From Xanthobacteraceae bacterium (GTDB lineage: Bacteria > Pseudomonadota > Alphaproteobacteria > Rhizobiales > Xanthobacteraceae), in the NCBI GenBank assembly GCA_025929595.1, contig JAICQA010000203.1:1-5283 (forward strand): a stretch of 5,283 nucleotides of DNA, read 5' to 3'. A program made the translations under genes and the position numbers. Below are positions 1 through 5,283 of this stretch, one piece after another (position 1 is the first letter of the stretch; every line of letters starts with the position of its first letter). A model generated the notes under the pieces. The model saw only the letters and a program-made list of their open reading frames with translations. It was not told the origin of the DNA and ran no database searches.

Positions 1-687
1 CTCAGTGAGGCGCCGCCGCTGCCGGGCGAGTTCCTTGCGCTTGCGCGGCGACACCATGCTGAGCGGCTCGTCGTCGATCCGCTGAAGTGCGGCCCGCGCG
101 TGAATATTGAGGCGCGTGACGGCCTGTCCCTTGCTCGCCGCGTCGAGCGCGATCAGGCGCGCGGCAACGCAGGCCTCGGGCAGATACGGAAAGAGTGCCG
201 CCTTCGGCGACCCCGGCAGCGCGCTCATCGAGGCGATCAGCGCGGACACAGTGTCTGCCGCCGTGTCGCGGTCGAGCAACGGTGAAGACATCGGCGCAAA
301 CGGATGCGTCCAGGCGACGAACATCGGCACCGCACGCCCGCTCGAGATGCCTTCGACCCGGCCCGGCAGAAGACCGACCAGCTTCGCGCCATGAAAGACG
401 GACAACACGCCAAGATCGGCCGCGCCGAGGTTGTTCGCCGCCGAAAAGGCAAAGCCCGGCTCCAGAAAAACGTTTGGCTCGATCGCGCGCACCATGAGAT
501 CGCGCCACGCGGCGGGATCGCCCTGCCACTGCGCAATCGGAGACCAGCGGACTTCGAGATCCCTGTGACTCGTCAGGCGGTCGCCGCCCGAAGCCGCGCG
601 GCGCAGCAATTCGAATTGCGCGTCCACGCGTGCGCGCGAAGCGGCACCGGACTTCTGCACATTTCGTTGCGGCTTGACGGGCGACAT
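1..687 (-). CDS. CelD/BcsL-like GNAT acyltransferase, N-terminal part (runs off left edge)
   Basis: This reading frame stays open from an ATG at 687 to the left edge, giving the first 229 residues; the C-terminus lies outside the window. The start is well supported: AGGAG at 693-697 lies 5 bases upstream, and an in-frame TAG lies 27 bases upstream. The visible part resembles the first half of FemAB/CelD-like double-GNAT proteins. It has a tryptophan-anchored segment (WRDLMVRAIEPNVFLEPGF, residues 61-79), a strand pair (LGVLSVFHGAKLVGLLPGRVEG, about 92-113), a buried region with WTHPFAPMSSPLLD (126-139), and a basic stretch (SPRKRKELARQRRRL, 213-227) of the kind that precedes the second GNAT domain. 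Relatives are called acetyltransferases involved in cellulose biosynthesis, but most have no shown substrate and no cellulose genes are visible here. The catalytic acyl-CoA-binding half would lie off the edge. No signal peptide is seen, so a cytoplasmic enzyme is likely. Family call is fairly confident; substrate unknown. Confidence 0.68.
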   Translation of the reverse strand, partial: MSPVKPQRNVQKSGAASRARVDAQFELLRRAASGGDRLTSHRDLEVRWSPIAQWQGDPAAWRDLMVRAIEPNVFLEPGFAFSAANNLGAADLGVLSVFHGAKLVGLLPGRVEGISSGRAVPMFVAWTHPFAPMSSPLLDRDTAADTVSALIASMSALPGSPKAALFPYLPEACVAARLIALDAASKGQAVTRLNIHARAALQRIDDEPLSMVSPRKRKELARQRRRLTE

Positions 688-692
688 TGCGG

Positions 693-697
693 CTCCT
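693..697 (-). promoter_or_regulatory. Ribosome binding site of the GNAT acyltransferase gene
   Basis: AGGAG read on the minus strand, five bases before the ATG at 687. It fixes the start of the left-edge gene and shows that this gene initiates independently rather than by coupling to the operon upstream of it. Confidence 0.7.
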
Positions 698-711
698 GCG
701 CGTCTTGCGCA

Positions 712-724
712 CTAGAGCCTCTAG
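712..724. promoter_or_regulatory. 13-bp perfect palindrome upstream of the acyltransferase gene, candidate operator
   Basis: CTAGAG, one central base, then CTCTAG: six-base arms that match perfectly. It sits 25-37 bases before the ATG at 687, between the candidate terminator and the ribosome binding site, so it overlaps where a promoter or leader should be. Size and position suit a dimeric repressor site, but a chance palindrome of this length cannot be excluded and no regulator is identified. Confidence 0.3.
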
Positions 725-747
725 CAAACGCGGTTTAAGAAACCCTC

Positions 748-785
748 GGCGCGAATTCGAAAACACCATGCGCCAAATTCGCGCC
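748..785 (-). terminator. Inverted repeat, candidate terminator of the carboxypeptidase-GTPase-DUF924 operon
   Basis: Perfect 10-bp arms (748-757 and 776-785; GGCGCGAATT against AATTCGCGCC) flank an 18-base spacer. It begins 43 bases after the stop of the DUF924 gene. On the minus-strand transcript the stem extends by a U-G wobble and a G-C pair, which the plus strand cannot form as well, so a minus-strand RNA role is favoured. What follows (GAGGGTTTCTT) is only weakly U-rich, so it is not a textbook intrinsic terminator. It could instead be a 3'-end stabilising hairpin or a protein-binding site. Confidence 0.42.
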
Positions 786-827
786 CCGTCGCGCGGAACG
801 GTGCGGTAAGGTTAAGCGTCAATGATA

Positions 828-1376
828 TCAGCCGCTGAATCCGCCGCCATCGAGGTAGGCGATCTCGTCGGCGCGCGATTCCCGCCCCAGAATCTCGTTG
901 CGGTGAGGAAAGCGTCCGAAACGGCGGATCGCGTCGAGATGAATCTCGGCGAACTTGATGCCGTCCTCGTTGTCGTAGTCGCGGTAGAGTTTCAGGCACA
1001 ATTCCTGATCCGCCAATTCTTCGCTGTGCATGAACGGCAGATAAAAGAACGAACGCATCGGATCGCCGGCTTCCAGATCGAAGCCTGCCTTGATCGCGCG
1101 TCGTGCGGCTTCGCGCGCCTGAACGTCGGTCGCGAACGCGCGCGGCGTCTTGCGAAACATGTTGCGCGGGAATTGATCGAGCAGCAGCAGAAGGGCGAGC
1201 GCCCCCTGCGCCGACTTTTCCCAGTCTGATAATTTTCCGGAAGCGGCCTGTTCGTGCGCGCCGAGAAATCGTTGGCGGATTTCCGCGTCGAAGGCGGCGT
1301 CGGGCGCGAACCACTTCTTCGGCCCGGCCGAGCGCCAGAATTCGACGACCTCTTGTGGTGCCACTTGCATGGTCAT
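828..1376 (-). CDS. DUF924 family protein
   Basis: A 182-residue protein that matches the DUF924 family (PF06041) along its whole length. Hallmarks are VVEFW (10-14), KKWF (20-23), an acidic FDAEIRQRF stretch (29-37), LLDQFPRNMFR (65-75), RAFATD (79-84), FFYLPFMHSEE (110-120), and IRRFGRFPHRNEILGR (150-165) near the end. Known family structures are all-helical and TPR-like; the biochemical role is not established, and no signal peptide or membrane segment is seen. The ATG at 1376 overlaps the TGA of the G3E GTPase gene in ATGA. No clear Shine-Dalgarno sequence precedes it, so it is probably translated by coupling. A second in-frame ATG two codons later (1370) is an alternative start. It is the last gene of the operon, followed by an inverted repeat. 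Family assignment is secure, function unknown. Confidence 0.93.
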   Translation of the reverse strand: MTMQVAPQEVVEFWRSAGPKKWFAPDAAFDAEIRQRFLGAHEQAASGKLSDWEKSAQGALALLLLLDQFPRNMFRKTPRAFATDVQAREAARRAIKAGFDLEAGDPMRSFFYLPFMHSEELADQELCLKLYRDYDNEDGIKFAEIHLDAIRRFGRFPHRNEILGRESRADEIAYLDGGGFSG

Positions 1377-2512
1377 CGCGTGAGCGCCAACGGATTGTCG
1401 ATGAGCGCCGCCTTGTCGGGCGCATCAACCGCGGGCTGCCCGAGAAATGCGCCGAGCAACCGCCGCACCGTGTCGGCCGGCAGGTCCTGCGTGATGAATA
1501 CGAGCCGCGAGCGTCGGTCGCCGCTCGGCCAGGCATCGAGCCGCGCCGGCGGATGCAGCACGTGCTGAACCATGTGCAGCACGACGGGCTTCTCGGGCTC
1601 CTCTTCGATCTGCACGATGCCCTTCATGCGCAGGAGCTTCGGACCGTGCGCGGAGCGCAGCAGTTCAAGAAACAGCTCCAGCGTCGCCGCCGGGATCGGT
1701 TGTTCGGAGACGGCCGTAAAGGTCCGGATGCGGCTGTCGTGCCGATGCGCGTGGTCGTGATCGTGATGATCATGGTCATGGTCATGGTCATGGTCGTGCG
1801 AATGCTCGGCGTCCGCCACCGCTTCGTCCGCGAGCCAGCGCGCCACGTCCGGAATTTTCTTCGCGGGATCGTAGAGGCCGGCACCGGTCAAACGATCGAC
1901 GGTCGCCTCGCCCTTGGCCGCGTCGAGCACGAGCGCGCCGGGATTGAGCTTTGCCAGCCGCGCCCGGATCGCCGCGGTGTCGTCCGCAAGATCGCCCTTC
2001 GTGAGCACGATACGGTCGGCGACCGCCGCCTGCTTCACCGCTTCCTCGTGCTCGTCGAGCGTCGCCATGCCGTTCACGGCGTCAACGACCGTGATCACGC
2101 CGTCGAGGCGATAGTGCTGCAACAGGAACGGCTGCGTCATCACGACATGCAGCACCGACGCCGGATCGGCGAGGCCGGTCGTCTCGACGATCACGCGCTT
2201 CACCGGTGTGAGCGTGCCGGCCTTCAGGGTGTAGATGAGATTTTCCAGGGACGTCACGAGATCGCCGCGCATGGAGCAGCACAGGCATCCGCTCGGCAGC
2301 AGCACGACATTGTCGTCGAGGATTTCGTAGAGCAGATGATCGATGCCGATCTCGCCGACCTCGTTGACGATCACGAGGCTGTCCTTCATCGCCGGATCGC
2401 GCAGGAGCCGGTTCAGCAGCGTGGTCTTTCCCGCGCCCAGAAAGCCCGTCAGCACCGTGAGCGGCAGCGGCTCGCCCGTCGGGTCTTCGCGCGGGCGGAT
2501 CACGTCGCTCAT
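1373..2512 (-). CDS. CobW/COG0523 family G3E GTPase, probable metal chaperone
   Basis: A 379-residue P-loop GTPase of the G3E class (CobW/YjiA/ZNG1 group), which uses GTP hydrolysis to deliver metal ions, often Zn or Co, to client proteins. Motifs in order: Walker A GFLGAGKTT (23-31), switch I NEVGEIGID (50-58), the family metal site GCLCC (75-79), Walker B/G3 ETTGLADP (110-117), and the base-specificity motif TKGD (171-174). A linker with 12 histidines and many aspartates in alternation follows (237-258), then a CobW C-terminal domain (about 261-360) with LLRMKGI and a histidine-bearing HMVQHVLHPP stretch. All catalytic elements are intact. The His-Asp linker is a common add-on thought to store or capture metal. 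No cobalamin, nitrile hydratase or Zur-linked genes are in view, so the metal and client cannot be named. The start overlaps the carboxypeptidase stop (ATGA) without a clear Shine-Dalgarno sequence, suggesting coupling. Cytoplasmic. Confidence 0.93.
   Translation of the reverse strand: MSDVIRPREDPTGEPLPLTVLTGFLGAGKTTLLNRLLRDPAMKDSLVIVNEVGEIGIDHLLYEILDDNVVLLPSGCLCCSMRGDLVTSLENLIYTLKAGTLTPVKRVIVETTGLADPASVLHVVMTQPFLLQHYRLDGVITVVDAVNGMATLDEHEEAVKQAAVADRIVLTKGDLADDTAAIRARLAKLNPGALVLDAAKGEATVDRLTGAGLYDPAKKIPDVARWLADEAVADAEHSHDHDHDHDHDHHDHDHAHRHDSRIRTFTAVSEQPIPAATLELFLELLRSAHGPKLLRMKGIVQIEEEPEKPVVLHMVQHVLHPPARLDAWPSGDRRSRLVFITQDLPADTVRRLLGAFLGQPAVDAPDKAALIDNPLALTR
1771..1794. repeat. Tandem hexamer (four copies of CATGGT) encoding His-Asp pairs
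   Basis: Four perfect copies of CATGGT on the plus strand; on the coding minus strand each unit reads as His-Asp codons. It forms the core of the 12-histidine linker of the G3E GTPase (whole linker about 1739-1804). The unit is a multiple of three, so slippage would change linker length without breaking the frame. Confidence 0.85.
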
Positions 2513-3831
2513 TGTTTCGGCTGTTTGGCCGCTTCTTTCGGCTTGGCCGACACCGGCTGCGCCGACGGTTTCGACGCGGCGCCCGCCTGCACGGTTTTCG
2601 GCGCGTCGGTCTTTTTTGTCTCGGCTTTCTTCGTCTCAACTTTCTTCGCGTCGTTCTTGGCCGGCTCGACCTTCGCAGTCTCCGTCTTCACGGGCGCTTT
2701 CTTCTTCTCGGCCTGCTTCGGCGCATCGTGCGTCGCGATAATTCCGTCTTCCGGCGTACTGGACGGCAGCCCTGTAAAAACCCGGATCGGTGGCATGGAG
2801 TCCTGCCGGTCGCCGAGCAGGCTCGCGCGCTTCTTCTCCTTCTCGCCCCGCTTCGACTTCGAGTCGTCCTTGACCTCCGCCGACTCTTCGTCCTCTTCGT
2901 CTTCGCCGATGCTCGAAACCGCGGTCGGACGGCGGCGCTTCGGGTTGCACATCTCGTCGCGCATGTCGTGCGGCGCGGCGTGCACGTTCTTGATCTGCTC
3001 GAGCGTGCCGATCTCGTTCGGCATCAGGTCGCTGCGGAAGCCGCGCTCGAACAGGGTGGCCGCGTCCTCTGCCCGCTGGCTCGACGAGTAGGCGCCGAAC
3101 ACGACCGCGATCAGCTTGCGGCCGTTGCGTTGCGCGCCCGCCACCACGTTGAAGCCCGACGAGCAGATGAAACCCGTCTTCATGCCGTCCGCGCCCGGAT
3201 AGCGGCCGATCAGCCGGTTGTGGTTGCGGATCACGCGCTTGCCGATCTGGATCGCAGGGATGCGGAAATAAAATTCGTATTCGGGAAAATCGCGGATGAG
3301 CGCGCGGGCAAGGATCGCCATGTCGCGCGCCGTCGTCACTTGCAGCTCTTCCGGCAGGCCGTGCGGATTGACGAAGCGCGTGCCGCTCATGCCGAGCCGC
3401 CCCGCGGTCGCGTTCATCTGGTGTGCGAAGGACTGCACGCTGCCCGCCAGGCCCTCGGCAATCACGACCGCAATGTCGTTGGCCGAACGCACCATCAGCA
3501 TCTTGATCGCGTTGTCGAGCGTGACCTCGGTGCCCGCCTTGAAGCCCATCTTCGACGGCGGCTGCGCCACCGCGTTCTCCGAAACCTTCAGCAGCGTCAG
3601 CGGCTCCACGCGCCGCTCGCGCATCGCCTGAAAAGCGAGATAGGTCGTCATCAGCTTGGTGACCGAGGCCGGATGCCACGGCACGCCCGCGTCCGACTCG
3701 GCGATCACCCGTCCGCTCGCATAATCGACGACGAGATAGGGACCGGCTTGCGCGGTGGCCGCGAGGACGCAGCTTGCGGCGATCGCCAGTCCGAAGAGCC
3801 GCAGCGGGCGAAGTTCAATTTTGTCTAACAA
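2509..3831 (-). CDS. S11 (PBP5-type) D-alanyl-D-alanine carboxypeptidase with Lys-rich C-terminal tail
   Basis: Serine D,D-carboxypeptidase that removes the terminal D-Ala of peptidoglycan stem peptides in the periplasm. All three penicillin-binding motifs are present: SVTK (nucleophile S56, K59), SAN (116-118) and KTG (218-220). I chose TTG at 3831 (440 residues) because it yields a clean signal peptide, with basic residues then LFGLAIAASCVLAATAQA and likely cleavage before G30, and because GAAGGA lies 11 bases upstream. The next upstream ATG in frame, at 4017, is inside the divergent thiolase gene and is unlikely. The catalytic domain ends near residue 285. I do not recognise the usual PBP5 C-terminal domain; instead there is a basic/acidic linker (298-335, with EDEEDEE at 310-316), a short IRVFTGLP segment (349-356), and a Lys/Ala/Pro/Thr-rich tail (372-440) with near-repeats such as VETKK and AETKK. 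It heads the operon; its stop overlaps the GTPase start. Confidence 0.92.
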   Translation of the reverse strand: MLDKIELRPLRLFGLAIAASCVLAATAQAGPYLVVDYASGRVIAESDAGVPWHPASVTKLMTTYLAFQAMRERRVEPLTLLKVSENAVAQPPSKMGFKAGTEVTLDNAIKMLMVRSANDIAVVIAEGLAGSVQSFAHQMNATAGRLGMSGTRFVNPHGLPEELQVTTARDMAILARALIRDFPEYEFYFRIPAIQIGKRVIRNHNRLIGRYPGADGMKTGFICSSGFNVVAGAQRNGRKLIAVVFGAYSSSQRAEDAATLFERGFRSDLMPNEIGTLEQIKNVHAAPHDMRDEMCNPKRRRPTAVSSIGEDEEDEESAEVKDDSKSKRGEKEKKRASLLGDRQDSMPPIRVFTGLPSSTPEDGIIATHDAPKQAEKKKAPVKTETAKVEPAKNDAKKVETKKAETKKTDAPKTVQAGAASKPSAQPVSAKPKEAAKQPKQ

Positions 3832-3842
3832 GGGAAAATCCG

Positions 3843-3848
3843 TCCTTC
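3843..3848 (-). promoter_or_regulatory. Likely ribosome binding site of the carboxypeptidase gene
   Basis: GAAGGA on the minus strand, 11 bases before the TTG at 3831. The spacing is longer than ideal, but no better purine-rich stretch lies upstream of any start codon that would keep the signal peptide. It supports the TTG start at moderate confidence. Confidence 0.45.
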
Positions 3849-3910
3849 GTGTCGGCGTCGGCGATGAGGATGGCGGATTTGCGACGGCCAGCGGCCCGGC
3901 GCAAGTACAA

Positions 3911-3939
3911 TTCCTAGCTTGTATGACGCCGCGGCGCAA
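3911..3939 (-). promoter_or_regulatory. Weak candidate promoter for the carboxypeptidase operon
   Basis: On the minus strand TTGCGC (3939-3934) and TAGGAA (3916-3911) are 17 bases apart, a sigma-70-like layout with poor matches to consensus. It would give a leader of about 75 bases. It overlaps the region where the thiolase promoter on the other strand should lie, so the two genes may compete or share control. Confidence 0.22.
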
Positions 3940-3945
3940 AGTGCC

Positions 3946-3951
3946 TATATT
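3946..3951 (+). promoter_or_regulatory. Candidate -10 element for the thiolase gene
   Basis: TATATT in an otherwise GC-rich stretch, 38 bases before the thiolase ATG. A -35 partner is unclear: TATGAC at 3922-3927 gives an 18-base spacer but matches the consensus poorly. The whole 158-base divergent gap (3832-3989) shows no strong operator palindrome. Confidence 0.3.
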
Positions 3952-3976
3952 TGTTCCGTCCCGATCCGGAACTATC

Positions 3977-3982
3977 GAGGAG
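3977..3982 (+). promoter_or_regulatory. Ribosome binding site of the thiolase gene
   Basis: GAGGAG lies seven bases before the ATG at 3990 and decides the start there over the upstream in-frame TTG at 3951, which lies in the probable promoter. Confidence 0.8.
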
Positions 3983-3989
3983 CCTCGGA

Positions 3990-5159
3990 ATGACCGCCTG
4001 CATCGTCGGTGTCGCACACACCCCCTTCGGCAAGCTCGACACCGAGTCCGTCGAAAGTCTGATCGTGCGGGTGGCGCGTGACGCGCTCGCCGACGCGGGG
4101 GTTTCCGCCGGCGACGTGGACGAAATCCTGCTCGGCCATTTCAACGGTGGCTTCAGCGCACAAGACTTCACGGCCGCGCTCGTGCTCCAGGCCGACCCCG
4201 CATTCCGCTTCAAGCCGGCGACGCGCGTGGAGAATGCCTGCGCGACCGGTTCCGCCGCCGTTCATCAGGGACTGAAGTCGATCGCCGGGCGCAATGCGCG
4301 CATCGTGCTCGTGGTCGGCGTCGAGCAGATGACCAGGACGCCAGGGCCCGAGATTGGCGGCATCCTGCTGAAAGCTTCGTACCTGCCGGAAGACGGCGCG
4401 ACGCCCGCGGGCTTCGCCGGCGTCTTCGGCAAGATCGCCGATGCCTATTTCCAGCTTTATGGCGACCAGTCCGACGCGCTCGCCAGGATCGCGGCGAAGA
4501 ACCACAAGAACGGCGTCGCGAACCCCTACGCCCAGTTCCGCAAGGACCTCGGCTACGAATTCTGCCGCACCGAAGGCGAGAAGAACCCGCGCGTCGCGGG
4601 TCCCTTGAAGCGCACCGACTGCTCGCTTGTCTCCGACGGGGCAGCTGCGATTGTGCTGACCGACGTGCCGACCGCGCTCAAGCTCGGCAAGCCCGTCGTT
4701 GCTTTCCGCGGCACCGGCCACGCGCAGGATTTCCTGCCGATGTCGAAGCGCGACATTCTGAAGTTCGAGGGTTGCACCGAAGCGTGGGGCCGCGCGCTTG
4801 GCGACGCGGGAATCAAGATCGGCGATCTGTCGTTTGTGGAGACGCATGACTGTTTCACGATTGCGGAGCTGATCGAGTACGAGGCGATGGGCCTCGCCAG
4901 GCCCGGCGAAGGCGCGCGCGTGCTGGAGAGCGGCATGGTCGAGAAGACCGGCAAGCTGCCGGTCAATCCGTCGGGCGGCCTGAAGGCCAAGGGCCATCCG
5001 ATTGGCGCCACGGGCGTCTCCATGCACGCGATCAGCACCATGCAGCTTCGCGGCGACGCGGGCGACATGCAGGTGAAGGACGCCAAACTCGGCGGCATCT
5101 TCAACATGGGCGGCGCCGCGGTTGCGAACTACGTCTCGATCCTCGAACGGATTCGCTAA
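3990..5159 (+). CDS. SCP2/SCPx-type thiolase (acetyl-CoA C-acyltransferase family)
   Basis: A 389-residue, full-length thiolase. Thiolases cleave 3-ketoacyl-CoA or condense acyl-CoAs through an acyl-enzyme on cysteine. Visible motifs are the nucleophile VENACATGSAA (C84), the HDCF loop (286-289, C288), GGLKAKGHPIGATG (329-342, H336), and the C-terminal FNMGGAAVANYVS. In SCP2-type thiolases the HDCF cysteine replaces the second catalytic cysteine of the CxG motif in classical thiolases, and the C-terminus here indeed has no such cysteine. This separates it from PhaA/FadA-type enzymes. Substrate range in this subfamily is wide (fatty acid, steroid and other side-chain degradation, ketone synthesis) and cannot be read from the sequence. 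Relatives often sit next to a DUF35 Zn-ribbon/OB-fold partner gene; none is in view. No signal peptide is seen, so it is probably cytoplasmic. It is transcribed divergently from the carboxypeptidase operon with its own strong ribosome binding site. A hairpin repeat follows its stop. Confidence 0.92.
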   Translation: MTACIVGVAHTPFGKLDTESVESLIVRVARDALADAGVSAGDVDEILLGHFNGGFSAQDFTAALVLQADPAFRFKPATRVENACATGSAAVHQGLKSIAGRNARIVLVVGVEQMTRTPGPEIGGILLKASYLPEDGATPAGFAGVFGKIADAYFQLYGDQSDALARIAAKNHKNGVANPYAQFRKDLGYEFCRTEGEKNPRVAGPLKRTDCSLVSDGAAAIVLTDVPTALKLGKPVVAFRGTGHAQDFLPMSKRDILKFEGCTEAWGRALGDAGIKIGDLSFVETHDCFTIAELIEYEAMGLARPGEGARVLESGMVEKTGKLPVNPSGGLKAKGHPIGATGVSMHAISTMQLRGDAGDMQVKDAKLGGIFNMGGAAVANYVSILERIR

Positions 5160-5186
5160 GCAGAAAGCACGACGTCCCTTCTTTCT

Positions 5187-5268
5187 CCCTCATGCGCGGG
5201 CTTGACCCGCGCATCCAGACGGTCGTGCCACTGGCTCTGGATCGCCGGGTCAAGCCCGGCGATGAGGG
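5187..5268. repeat. Intergenic paired-hairpin palindromic repeat (REP/BIME-like)
   Basis: Two 33-base arms (5187-5219 and 5236-5268) form an inverted repeat around a 16-base spacer, with 27 of 33 positions matching. Each arm is itself a perfect hairpin: 9-bp stem and 5-base loop at 5192-5214 (ATGCGCGGG / CCCGCGCAT, loop CTTGA) and at 5241-5263 (ATCGCCGGG / CCCGGCGAT, loop TCAAG). From memory, elements with this CGGGCTTGACCCG-type core are common between genes in Bradyrhizobium and relatives. It starts 27 bases after the thiolase stop and may stabilise or end its mRNA, but no U-run follows either hairpin. The last 15 bases (5269-5283) show nothing recognisable. Confidence 0.8.
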
Positions 5269-5283
5269 GTAAGTTATTCCGCC

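Noticed and set aside
2..769. A 255-codon minus-strand frame over the left-edge gene
   Set aside because: Arg-rich and domain-free. The alternative frame starting at 687 has a Shine-Dalgarno sequence, ordinary composition and CelD-like features.
1739..1804. The CATGGT repeats as regulatory iterons
   Set aside because: They lie inside the GTPase coding sequence, in frame, and encode a His-Asp loop typical of COG0523 proteins.
1103..3091. A 662-codon open frame on the plus strand, opposite the DUF924, GTPase and carboxypeptidase genes
   Set aside because: Its product is Arg/His-rich with long Ser, Phe and Val-Met runs that mirror the His-Asp loop and Lys tail of the real genes. It crosses three well-supported genes and follows from high GC content and their codon bias.
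2512..3828. A 438-codon plus-strand frame opposite the carboxypeptidase gene
   Set aside because: Arg/Leu/His-rich translation with no family motif; it is the antisense shadow of a gene with all three penicillin-binding motifs intact.
3832..4017. N-terminal extension of the carboxypeptidase to an ATG at 4017
   Set aside because: It would overlap the start and ribosome binding site of the divergent thiolase and bury the signal peptide behind 62 basic, unstructured residues.
3972..5027. A 351-codon minus-strand frame opposite the thiolase
   Set aside because: Shadow of a thiolase with complete active-site motifs; the translation is His/Arg/Gly-rich without a recognisable fold.
5187..5268. The hairpin pair as a CRISPR array or an attachment site
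   Set aside because: There are only two units, in inverted rather than direct orientation, with a 16-base spacer and no cas or integrase gene. A palindromic intergenic repeat explains it better.

Overview
The window is GC-rich, with strong G/C bias at third codon positions. The gene types and the intergenic repeat around a CGGGCTTGACCCG-like core suggest a chromosomal segment of an alphaproteobacterium, most likely Hyphomicrobiales (Bradyrhizobium/Rhodopseudomonas-like). That placement is an inference from style and repeat type, not from a marker gene. No tRNA, rRNA, CRISPR array, insertion sequence or phage gene was seen.

Layout. Positions 1-687 (minus) hold the N-terminal half of a CelD/BcsL-like GNAT acyltransferase whose C-terminus lies beyond the left edge. 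Positions 688-827 are an intergenic gap with a 10-bp inverted repeat (candidate terminator of the operon to its right) and a 13-bp palindrome just upstream of the acyltransferase gene. Positions 828-3831 (minus) are a tight three-gene operon, transcribed right to left: a secreted S11 (PBP5-type) D-alanyl-D-alanine carboxypeptidase with a long lysine-rich tail, a CobW-type G3E GTPase (COG0523) with a His-Asp metal-binding loop, and a DUF924 protein. Both internal junctions are 4-base ATGA overlaps and neither downstream start has a clear Shine-Dalgarno sequence, so the last two genes probably depend on translational coupling. Positions 3832-3989 are a divergent promoter region. Positions 3990-5159 (plus) encode an SCP2-type thiolase. 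Positions 5160-5283 hold a paired-hairpin intergenic repeat.

Functionally, the carboxypeptidase trims peptidoglycan stem peptides in the periplasm, the GTPase is a probable cytoplasmic metal chaperone, and the thiolase makes or cleaves acyl-CoA thioesters. Nothing in the sequence shows a shared pathway; the operon's rationale is open. I found no convincing undescribed multi-gene system. The points most worth a second look are the self-compensating hairpin pair at the right end, the coupled carboxypeptidase-metallochaperone-DUF924 operon, and the repetitive low-complexity regions of two of its proteins.
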